From: UBA12191 sp964422295
GTDB taxonomy: Bacteria; Planctomycetota; UBA8108; UBA1146
Reading direction: 5' to 3'
Assembly (NCBI GenBank): GCA_964422295.1
Contig: CAYRAM010000002.1
Coordinates: forward strand, 102,176-166,175
Length of the DNA: 64,000 nucleotides
Below, one piece after another: positions 38,101 through 45,350 of the stretch. Each line of letters begins with the position of its first letter. The first letter of the stretch is position 1. The notes under the pieces are model-generated. The model worked only from the letters and a program-made list of their open reading frames with translations, made no database searches and was not told the DNA's origin. Both the position numbers and the translations under genes were made by a program.

Positions 38101-38149
38101 TCCTCTTTATGCCTCTCGTGTATATTTTAGTAATGTTCACAAATGGGTA

Positions 38150-38165
38150 TGCAAATCGAATACCA
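38150..38165 (-). promoter_or_regulatory. Sigma-54 (-24/-12) promoter of the glycan operon
   Basis: The minus strand reads TGGTATTCGATTTGCA, preceded by C and followed by T. Against the consensus TGGCACG-N4-TTGCA it keeps TGG and TTGCA with exact GG-to-GC spacing (10 bases between). It differs at three less critical positions. Transcription would start near 38139, giving a leader of about 40 bases before the ATG at 38100. An NtrC-family activator gene lies directly upstream. Confidence 0.7.
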
Positions 38166-38285
38166 GAACAGGGATCACGATCAGAGCTCCTCGACCGGCC
38201 ACGTTTGGAAACCATAAGATGTTTATAAATAAAGAGTTATGGTAACGAGAAGCAGGTTTGGAAAGTCCCTGGGAGAGAATTGCGT

Positions 38286-38299
38286 GGCGGAATACAGCC
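38286..38299 (-). promoter_or_regulatory. Putative activator binding site 1 (proximal)
   Basis: GGCGGAATACAGCC, first of three copies of GGCGRAATRYRGCC. It lies inside a wider perfect inverted repeat CGTGGC-8-GCCACG (38283-38302). Its centre is about 154 bases upstream of the predicted sigma-54 start point, a normal distance for an NtrC-type upstream activating site. Confidence 0.55.
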
Positions 38300-38325
38300 A
38301 CGACAGAAGCGCGTCGCTACCGAAT

Positions 38326-38339
38326 GGCGAAATGTGGCC
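38326..38339 (-). promoter_or_regulatory. Putative activator binding site 2
   Basis: GGCGAAATGTGGCC, an imperfect palindrome (10 of 14 positions match its reverse complement). It begins exactly 40 bases from site 1 and 20 bases from site 3, so all sites lie on about the same face of the helix. Confidence 0.55.
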
Positions 38340-38345
38340 GGGGTA

Positions 38346-38359
38346 GGCGAAATATGGCC
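38346..38359 (-). promoter_or_regulatory. Putative activator binding site 3 (distal)
   Basis: GGCGAAATATGGCC, differing from site 2 at one base. It lies 9 bases after the stop codon of the regulator gene and about 214 bases upstream of the predicted start point of the glycan operon. Confidence 0.55.
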
Positions 38360-38367
38360 CTATATGG

Positions 38368-39753
38368 TCAAAGGCCCCTTTTTTCCAATCGATGCCGCAA
38401 CGCACCTCGGGTCAGACCCAATAATCGGGCAACTTCCGAGACATTTCCGTTTGTAAACTCCAGAGCTTGTTGAAGCAATCGGGTTTCAACTTCGGCGAGG
38501 GTGCATGAGTCGATGGAAAAGTCGAAGTGAATGTCATCCAGTCCCAAGGGGCCATGGACGCTGGACCCTGTTGTCCCTTGGGATTCCAGTGAGGGTGCGG
38601 CAAGGGTATCACCCGCGGAGATCAGGACCATTCTTTCAATGGTGTGTGCCAACTCCCTGATGTTCCCTGGCCAACTGTACCGGCGTAACTCATCTCTTAC
38701 CGAATCAGGAATCTCCAATTCTTCCTTGCGATACCTCTTGCCATGGATCTCTACAAAATGGTCGATCAACAAGTCGAGGTCACTTCCCCGATCCCTGAGA
38801 GCCGGAAGAGTGATGGAGACCACTTTTAAGCGGTAATACAAGTCAGATCGAAAGTTGCCTTCGCGGGAGGCTTGTTCAAGGTTTTGGTTGGTTGCTGCGA
38901 TGATTCGGACATCCGCGGAATACTCGCGGGTTCCTCCCACCCTGCGTACCTTTTTCGTTTCCAAAACATTGAGCAACTTTGTCTGCATTTCGAGAGGCAT
39001 ATCGCCGATCTCATCGAGGAAAATAGTTCCCCCTGCTGCGACCTCAAAGAGCCCCTGCTTCTGTTGGGAAGCTCCGGTGAAGGACCCTTTTTCATGGCCA
39101 AACAGTTCACTTTCAATCAAATCTTTAGGTAGCCCACTGCAATTGACTTGCAAGAAAGGAAATCTGGAGAGGCTTCCCTTTTCATGAATGTGCCTGGCGA
39201 GCAAGTCTTTTCCCACCCCGGTTTCGCCGCCGATCAAGACAGTTGGAAGTTCGGCGGCCTTATCGATGGGAATCTGGGACAACTGATCGACCACTTCAAG
39301 GACTTGCTTGATCGGGCCGCATTCACCAACGATGGTTTTTCTTTCAGACAATGCTGAGACGCGCTCATGGGCATCCACCAGCCGTCTCATCTCAGCGTTC
39401 TTGAGCTCTCGATGGACCACAAGGTTGAGCTCCTCTAAATCGAGGGGCTTTTCGAGATAATCCAGTGCTCCTTCTTTCATCGCTTCGACGGCACTGTCCA
39501 CCGATGCGAATGCGGTAACCATCAATACCGGGACTTCCGGAAGCTCACGTCGAAGACCTCTGAGAACTTCGAGTCCATCGATATCCGGGAGTTGAACATC
39601 GAGAATCGCCATATCTATAGATTCATTTTTGATGATCTTGAGCGCTTCTGTGCCGGTCTCTGCGGGGAGACAGCGATGTCCGCTTCTGCCCAATTCCAAT
39701 GTCAAAGACTGAAGCAGGGGAATTTCATCATCCAGAATGAGGATCTGAGCCAC
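38368..39753 (-). CDS. NtrC-family sigma-54-dependent response regulator
   Basis: The GTG at 39753 (MAQILILDDEIPLL...) is preferred because AAGGAG lies 6 bases before it and the receiver domain then starts at once; an ATG at 39786 would overlap the kinase gene by 59 bases. Receiver: acidic pair near residue 9, phospho-acceptor D52 in AILDVQLPD, K102 region EKPLDL. AAA+ domain: Walker A GETGVGKD (176-183), the sigma-54 contact loop GSFTGA (223-228, serine in place of the usual alanine), Walker B IFLDEIGD and the arginine-finger region. C-terminal Fis-type helix-turn-helix VSEVARLLGLTRGALRHRL. It should activate sigma-54 promoters when phosphorylated by the adjacent kinase; the glycan operon is the obvious target. 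Confidence 0.92.
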   Translation of the reverse strand: MAQILILDDEIPLLQSLTLELGRSGHRCLPAETGTEALKIIKNESIDMAILDVQLPDIDGLEVLRGLRRELPEVPVLMVTAFASVDSAVEAMKEGALDYLEKPLDLEELNLVVHRELKNAEMRRLVDAHERVSALSERKTIVGECGPIKQVLEVVDQLSQIPIDKAAELPTVLIGGETGVGKDLLARHIHEKGSLSRFPFLQVNCSGLPKDLIESELFGHEKGSFTGASQQKQGLFEVAAGGTIFLDEIGDMPLEMQTKLLNVLETKKVRRVGGTREYSADVRIIAATNQNLEQASREGNFRSDLYYRLKVVSITLPALRDRGSDLDLLIDHFVEIHGKRYRKEELEIPDSVRDELRRYSWPGNIRELAHTIERMVLISAGDTLAAPSLESQGTTGSSVHGPLGLDDIHFDFSIDSCTLAEVETRLLQQALEFTNGNVSEVARLLGLTRGALRHRLEKRGL

Positions 39754-41227
39754 TTCCTGCTCCTTCCTGGCCCTGTTGGGCTGCATCAGATTGTTTAGGA
39801 ATCGTTAAAACAAAGCGACTGCCTTTTCCGGCTTCGGATTCGACTTCTATTTGGCCGCCATGTCCAGTCACGATTCGCTGTGTTAATGAAAGACCCAGCC
39901 CCAGGCCGGATTTCTTTGTGGTGAAGTAGGGCTTGAAAAGCTTTGCCAAAGTCTCTTCACTCATGCCATGACCATCATCAGAGACTTCGATGAAAATTAG
40001 CTCGCCAACACTTCTCCCTGACAATGTTACCACACCTCCCGGATCGCAGGACTCAATCGCATTATTGAGTAATACAAGGATAGACTGTTCGATTTTTCTC
40101 TCGTCGATTTGAGCCGGGGGAATCGATCCTGAAATCCGGCAATCGACCGATACCTGCCTTTTGTCCGCATACCCCTTTACTGCTTCACAGAGAGACGGTA
40201 ACCGTGATTCCAATTGGGCTTCTGCATAGGTGAGTCGAATCGGTTTGAGGCCTTTGAGAAGGTCCTTGAGCCAACGATCAGCCCGATCGACCGTCTCGAG
40301 TATTTGCCCGAGGGAGCGATCAGGATCCTCTCCATTTTCGGAACGTAGACGCCCCTGGGCGAGAGCACGAATACTGCCGAGGGGATTTCTGACGTTGTGG
40401 GCAATGGTAGCGGTCATTTCGCCAACCGCAGCGAGACGCTCCCGATCGACCAATTTTTCCTGAGTTTTTGAGATCTCTCGGGACATCGATTCGACATCCC
40501 TCGCCAGTTGACCCAGTTCGTCAGCAGTCGTAACGGGAATACTTTCGCCGTAGCGGCCGCTGGAGATTTCCCTCGTTGCGCTGGATAGCAACTCAAGGGG
40601 AGTCACGATCCAGTGCCTGACGATGAAATAAAAGCCAAATCCAAAGAGGATCAGAGTGAGGGCAGTCCCTTGAAAGATCAGTTTCAACCTGGCGTACTTC
40701 AAATTCGACTCTATTTCCAATTCCCTCATTCTGTCTTGAAGTTGGTTTTCAAGATCTTGCAGAACTGTGGTCATGTCAGGAATGAGGCGATTCTTGAGCC
40801 ACTTTCTGGGGAGTTCCAGATTTCTTGAATCAGCACCTTCTTCATCCAGATATCGAAGTGCCCTGGTAACGGCTCTTCCAAAGTCTGTCACAGGTCTGGC
40901 GAGAGATTGGATGGAGTTTTTCAAAACTCCTTTTTCCTGATTCAGATTTTCGAGCATATCTTGGATGATGCTTTTGCAACTATCCAGTTGACCAAAAAAT
41001 CTGAATCGATCCGCAGGTTGCCAACTGGAGAGGTCCTCGATTTCGGTGCTCGCCGAGAGTAGAAGGTCACGAATCTTTCCCGCTGAGATGAGTCGATCTC
41101 TTCCGGCTGCCCCCTCCGCCACAGTTTGTTCCAACTCTTGGATCACTCCGATGGAGAGTGCTCCTCCTGCAAAAAAGAGCAGGAGCAATCCTGAAAAGAG
41201 GAGTCTGAGGCGGGTCCGGATCAGCAT
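39728..41227 (-). CDS. Membrane sensor histidine kinase (NtrB-like)
   Basis: The ATG at 41227 (MLIRTRLRLL...) is preferred, with GGGAGAT about 11 bases upstream and starting 4 bases after the lipoprotein gene ends; a TTG seven codons earlier is possible. Two membrane helices (~9-30 and ~184-204) frame a helical periplasmic sensor of ~150 residues. HAMP follows (~205-255), then a HisKA box with H277 in AHNVRNPLG, carrying asparagine where HExxN kinases have glutamate, and an ATPase with NNAIES, DDGHGM and GLGLGL. It probably phosphorylates the overlapping response regulator (26-base overlap). The signal is unknown; the neighbouring surface lipoprotein may be part of the sensing system. Confidence 0.92.
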   Translation of the reverse strand: MLIRTRLRLLFSGLLLLFFAGGALSIGVIQELEQTVAEGAAGRDRLISAGKIRDLLLSASTEIEDLSSWQPADRFRFFGQLDSCKSIIQDMLENLNQEKGVLKNSIQSLARPVTDFGRAVTRALRYLDEEGADSRNLELPRKWLKNRLIPDMTTVLQDLENQLQDRMRELEIESNLKYARLKLIFQGTALTLILFGFGFYFIVRHWIVTPLELLSSATREISSGRYGESIPVTTADELGQLARDVESMSREISKTQEKLVDRERLAAVGEMTATIAHNVRNPLGSIRALAQGRLRSENGEDPDRSLGQILETVDRADRWLKDLLKGLKPIRLTYAEAQLESRLPSLCEAVKGYADKRQVSVDCRISGSIPPAQIDERKIEQSILVLLNNAIESCDPGGVVTLSGRSVGELIFIEVSDDGHGMSEETLAKLFKPYFTTKKSGLGLGLSLTQRIVTGHGGQIEVESEAGKGSRFVLTIPKQSDAAQQGQEGAGSGSDPHSG

Positions 41228-41231
41228 GGCA

Positions 41232-43370
41232 TCACCGATCTCCCGCAATTTTGAATCGATAGCTCCAAGTCTGCTCCGACTCGTCCAAGTGTGCAGGAAT
41301 GGTCACCTGCACATCCAGTTCGCCAGGAGAGGAGATCACCTCCGGACATGAAATGAGGCACGAGTCATCGGTGAATATTAAATTTGATTTCAGGGTTTGA
41401 CCGTCCAGAGTCACCTGAATCAGAGGGGTTGGAGCACTCTGATTGAGGAAGAGCGTCCATCGGAGCGGGGCCCCTTGATCAAAACTCCCAATAGCAGGAT
41501 CAATCCCGATCACTTCTGTGGCCCTGGGTGAGAGGGGTGCAGGGAGGGAGTCGATCTCGCCCGATCGACCCGCCCCTTGTGGCAATCGCCCGACCGAAGA
41601 CCACATCCTGGTCTTGGGCACATCAGGAGTGACTTCTGGAGGAGTGGTGACGCAATCGATGACTTGGACAGATGGGAATCCGCGGGTTTCTTCATGGTAT
41701 GCAGAAGTTCCGTTGGAATGGAGGGAGCACTTCATCAAACTCAGCAAGCCTGATCCTGATTGCAAAGCGCCATACTCACCATTTTGATCGAGTTGACTTT
41801 CTCGAACACGCACCAGTGCCTTTGCTGAATCTCCAGAAAGCAATAATCCGGCTGTACCAAGGTTTCCGATCATTTGCGAGTTTCTGATCGAATAATCCCC
41901 GGGAGCATCCGCATCCAGATAGATCCCGGACTTATTGTTCTCTCGTACGGAACAGTTTTCTATGCGAATCCGCAAGTCGACCGAATCCTGCTCCGAATAC
42001 CGGAGATCCAGACCGAAGCCGTGATCCTTGTTGTTGTGGCAGTCCACTCCGAGCAGTCCCAGCCGAACCCTGGGAGGATCTTCAGGATTTCCATCGTCCG
42101 GCTCAGAAATCCGAATGTTGAGACCGATATCACCGTTCCCCGAAATCTCAACACGATGAAATTCGATTCGGGTCTTCTCACCATGACGAGGCTGCAGGGA
42201 AGGGGATGAGATTCCACTCTGTTGATTGTTTCTGAATCGACACTCACGAATATTGAGATCGACAAAACCTTCAATCCGAAGTCCGTCACCCAAATTTTCA
42301 TCGATATCACAATAGAGGAGAGACCCTGTGGCTTCTCCACCGTCGTCGTTGTCAGTCTCGATCTGCACACCTTTGTCGGCAAAGTGATTGATATTGCAGT
42401 GTGATATTCGAAGGACGCAATCATCAGCGACAATCGCTCTTCTAGCCTTGCCTTCTCCAAGAAAAGTGATTCCGTCGATGACGACGAGGTTTTTCCCCGG
42501 CGGCAGAATGATCGAGTCCTTCCCCGCATTTCCCAAGAGAACCGTCCGATTTGCTCCCGGTGTTGGCAAGTTTGCAAAGTCATCAGAAAACCCACCGTAG
42601 ATACTCATCCCATCGAAGAGGAGAAACTGTTCGGGGTAGGTGCCCTCGGCGACATAAATATTGACCCCAGGCAAGCCGATCGCCGTACCGATTGCTTCAT
42701 CAATGGTATGTAGCGCTGACAAGGGGTGATCTCCGGATCCCGATTCAGATTTGGATCCATCGACAAACAGGACCGGGTTGGGAATCGCGGACCATTCGAT
42801 TTCATTGTCGTCGGATTTTCCTGACGCATCGATGGCGCGGACGACAACGTGGACGGTTTGACCATTTTCCAGCCCTGACAGCCGACATGAAATCGCTCCT
42901 GCTTCAGTAAGGAGTAAAGGCGGGGCTTCAAAGTCCTGTTTTCCGGAGCGATCTGATGTAAAGACCTGATAGCGGATCTCTTCAGCGGAAGATTGATCAT
43001 CGACTGCGCTGGACCAAGCCAAAAGCAACTCTCCATCCCCCGCAACGAGTTGACGCAGCCCCATGTAGCGAGGTGCCAATAGGTCAAGTTCAGGACGATT
43101 CACCATCGGTTCCACTGCAGTTGCAGACGGTAGTTTGAGCAGGAATGGTGGCTGGTTGAATGTGTCAGGATCCATTTGCTCAACGATTGGGGTCCCAGTC
43201 TGTGATGGATTCGCAGGTTCGCAGCCGAAGTTCAGTAGGAGTGCGCAGAGGGAAAAAATGCACAAGGAGAGAGTCCCTGTTACCCGAGGCAGAATTGCAC
43301 CGGTGGCAGGTCCGGAATTCCCGGAACTGGAGTCTCTGTGGTGGGATGGACCTTCGGCGCTCAAAATCAT
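41232..43370 (-). CDS. Beta-helix surface lipoprotein, paralogue of the 25.6-28.4 kb protein
   Basis: A 712-residue exported protein. The N-terminus is long and unusual (about 28 polar residues) before a hydrophobic core and a lipobox-like cysteine in LLLNFGCEP. After an FN3-like region comes FVDGSKSESGSGDHPLSALHT, which opens a right-handed beta-helix with repeats like LRIEGFVDLNIRECRFRNN and KSGIYLDADAPGDYSIRNSQ. The same FN3 + YVAEGTYPE... + beta-helix plan is found at 25646-28387. The gene lies 4 bases upstream of the histidine kinase in the same direction, so it is likely co-transcribed with the two-component system. It may bind glycan and serve as a sensor accessory; this is inference. 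The start is uncertain because GGGAG touches the ATG. Confidence 0.65.
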   Translation of the reverse strand: MILSAEGPSHHRDSSSGNSGPATGAILPRVTGTLSLCIFSLCALLLNFGCEPANPSQTGTPIVEQMDPDTFNQPPFLLKLPSATAVEPMVNRPELDLLAPRYMGLRQLVAGDGELLLAWSSAVDDQSSAEEIRYQVFTSDRSGKQDFEAPPLLLTEAGAISCRLSGLENGQTVHVVVRAIDASGKSDDNEIEWSAIPNPVLFVDGSKSESGSGDHPLSALHTIDEAIGTAIGLPGVNIYVAEGTYPEQFLLFDGMSIYGGFSDDFANLPTPGANRTVLLGNAGKDSIILPPGKNLVVIDGITFLGEGKARRAIVADDCVLRISHCNINHFADKGVQIETDNDDGGEATGSLLYCDIDENLGDGLRIEGFVDLNIRECRFRNNQQSGISSPSLQPRHGEKTRIEFHRVEISGNGDIGLNIRISEPDDGNPEDPPRVRLGLLGVDCHNNKDHGFGLDLRYSEQDSVDLRIRIENCSVRENNKSGIYLDADAPGDYSIRNSQMIGNLGTAGLLLSGDSAKALVRVRESQLDQNGEYGALQSGSGLLSLMKCSLHSNGTSAYHEETRGFPSVQVIDCVTTPPEVTPDVPKTRMWSSVGRLPQGAGRSGEIDSLPAPLSPRATEVIGIDPAIGSFDQGAPLRWTLFLNQSAPTPLIQVTLDGQTLKSNLIFTDDSCLISCPEVISSPGELDVQVTIPAHLDESEQTWSYRFKIAGDR

Positions 43371-43439
43371 CTCCCAAAAATGAGGGAAGTCTCAATGTAG
43401 TGTAAGTTTTCAACAATTTTGAATGACCGTCCCTACGCC

Positions 43440-44786
43440 TCAATCTGCGGTGGCAAGGCCGATTCTGTTGACGTCGGTCGTGCTCGGTACGGATCCTGAA
43501 AATTCGGGGTCTCCGCTGTAATAGAGCACAAATCGGTTCGAATCGGGATTCAGGTCCGTCGGCGGATCCGGCAATCGAAGGTGAACATTGGGATGTTTGA
43601 CATCATCTGAATCAAAGGCTTCCACCTGAATCAGATCGCTGGTGGGGGAGACCACCGGGATGGCGTACCCACTCCAGGAAAATCCATCAACACTGTTGGA
43701 ATAACCGATGAATGAGTCGTTGTTCCCGAGGAAGTCTATCGGTTGGCCTTCATAGAAAAGGTGCCACTCCAAGATGTCATCGGTGACCTCATCTCTTTCG
43801 ACGGCCATCCCCGGAGACCGAATGGCACCGTCATCGAAACTCCCTGGCCCCCCGCTGAAAACCGGTCCGGCGTTCAATTCGGTGAATGTCCCATCGGTTA
43901 CTGTCCAACTGGTTCCATCGAGGGAGGAGGCCATTCCCAAGACTGCAGATCCATCGGTTTTCAGAACTTCGAAAACCATTCGGTACTCTTCTGTGGGAGC
44001 ATTTACCAAGACCACATCGGGATCGACAATTTTTGCAACACTCCCAAACTCAGTTCCCAATTCGAGTCCAGTGCACAACTGGGGAGTTGACCAAGTCAAT
44101 CCGTCAGCAGATTCACAGGTGAGCACTGCGCTGAACAATCCACTGACCCCGTAGTTCCCCTCCAGCCACATTCGGTATCTTCCCGGTGTTCCATAAGGGA
44201 CGCCTTTGTCAAGAATCACTGTTGGGTCGGTCGCATTGAGAGCACTTTCGAGAACCCCCCCAAACTCAACATCCGGCAAATCGGAAGCTTGCAAGATTTG
44301 TGTACGAGGCTGCAGCAAAGTGGCGAAATCGTATTCGTCTGAGGTGATCAATCCGATGGAGTTTCCGCCGATTCCGTCGGTAGCCTCATAAAACAGCATG
44401 TAGCGATCACACAACGCACTGTTACAAATCCCTGAACCCGGTGTCGTCTCTGAGAGCCTTCCAGGATCGTCGAGCATGCTGGGACTATCGACTTCCATGT
44501 AATCGAAATCACTGATCACTGCAGATGGATTCGAAGTAAAGCGATCTTCAAAAATCGGGACCACCGCCAGCGGATCAGGTGCGACACCGGATCGGTGTTT
44601 CGAGAAATCGATGACAGGGGTGGGTGCACCTGGGGTACCTCCACCACCACACCCTTGAAGGAACAAACAGATTCCCACCATTGAAAGAATGAGTGCCCAT
44701 CTCGGTGTGAGAGAAGTATTCAGGAGTGAGCAATGCGAGCCAGAGCGAGACTCCGAAATGGACATGGTTCTAAAATGAAATTGCAT
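43440..44786 (-). CDS. Lipoprotein with a five-bladed beta-propeller, glycosidase-like
   Basis: The ATG at 44786 (MQFHFRTMSISES...) has AAAGGG 5 bases upstream; a shorter start at 44765 is possible. The longer open frame upstream runs through tandem repeats and an N block and is not believed. The signal peptide core (WALILSMVGICLFLQGCGGGG) ends in a good lipobox, LQGC. The rest shows repeated propeller-type strands seen in GH43/GH32-like and related proteins: RYMLFYEATDGIGGNSIGLI, RYRMWLEGNYGVSG, EWHLFYEGQPIDF, RFVLYYSGDPEF. This is a cell-surface protein of unknown substrate; whether it keeps hydrolase activity cannot be judged. About 449 residues. Confidence 0.65.
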   Translation of the reverse strand: MQFHFRTMSISESRSGSHCSLLNTSLTPRWALILSMVGICLFLQGCGGGGTPGAPTPVIDFSKHRSGVAPDPLAVVPIFEDRFTSNPSAVISDFDYMEVDSPSMLDDPGRLSETTPGSGICNSALCDRYMLFYEATDGIGGNSIGLITSDEYDFATLLQPRTQILQASDLPDVEFGGVLESALNATDPTVILDKGVPYGTPGRYRMWLEGNYGVSGLFSAVLTCESADGLTWSTPQLCTGLELGTEFGSVAKIVDPDVVLVNAPTEEYRMVFEVLKTDGSAVLGMASSLDGTSWTVTDGTFTELNAGPVFSGGPGSFDDGAIRSPGMAVERDEVTDDILEWHLFYEGQPIDFLGNNDSFIGYSNSVDGFSWSGYAIPVVSPTSDLIQVEAFDSDDVKHPNVHLRLPDPPTDLNPDSNRFVLYYSGDPEFSGSVPSTTDVNRIGLATAD

Positions 44787-44800
44787 CGTTGCCCTTTCCA

Positions 44801-44976
44801 TGGGGGCGATCCAAGATAGCCAATGGGGGCGATCCAAGATAGCCAAATGGNNNNNNNNNNNNNNNNNNNNNNNNNNNNNNNNNNNNNNNNNNNNNNNNNN
44901 NNNNNNNNNNNNNNNNNNNNNNNNNNNNNNNNNNNNNNNNNNNNNNNNNNAATGGGGGCGATCCAAGATAGCCAAA
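44801..44976. repeat. 23-24 base tandem repeat with an assembly gap inside
   Basis: Units of TGGGGGCGATCCAAGATAGCC plus AA or AAA begin at 44801, 44824 and 44848, and one resumes after the gap at 44951. The unit holds an imperfect dyad: on the minus strand GGCTATC-TTG-GATCGCC pairs in 6 of 7 positions, so each copy can form a small hairpin. It lies directly upstream of the start of the propeller lipoprotein gene. Copy number is unknown because of the gap. Confidence 0.85.
44851..44950. other. Assembly gap (100 N)
   Basis: Exactly 100 undetermined bases flanked on both sides by the same 23-24 base repeat. The size is almost surely a placeholder. Confidence 0.98.
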
Positions 44977-45350
44977 TGGCACCATGCGGGTAGGGAATCA
45001 TGGCAATGAGTGTTGGCTGGGCACATTGTATATGCTTTTGTTAGCAGGTCTCTGGATGACTTGAGACACTTTTTGAGTCCATGGTTGTCACAAATGAGAG
45101 GTGAGGCAGGTAAGTCAGGCCCTAAAATCCCGACCTGATGCTGAAGTGTGTACAGGGCGAAATCAAAGCGTAAAATTAGCGATAAGGGGCTGGTTTGCAC
45201 TTCCTTCGCGTCTATGGGGAGGGAAGTCAATCACACTCCTGATACAGTATTCAAATGGGTATTGCTGTCATCGGGGAAACCTGAAACAGCAACTGGAATC
45301 CGATTATCAGGGATTCCTATGAAGAACCGGGAAGTACGGGTGGAATCATC
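44977..45350. other. Divergent intergenic region before the subtilisin-like protease
   Basis: No gene is seen. Together with the repeat block it separates the propeller lipoprotein (minus) from the protease (plus) and must carry at least one promoter for each. AT-rich stretches occur at 45020-45045 and 45255-45280, but no pair of promoter boxes with good spacing stood out. The protease start has a modest ribosome binding site (GGGTGGA, about 7 bases before the ATG). Confidence 0.4.

Noticed and set aside
44801..44976. 23-24 base repeats as a CRISPR array
   Set aside because: The units are directly contiguous with no unique spacers, and no cas genes are near.
44787..45230. N-terminal extension of the propeller lipoprotein through the repeat array and N block
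   Set aside because: It crosses the assembly gap and repeats, and the lipoprotein signal peptide with a good ribosome binding site starts at 44786.
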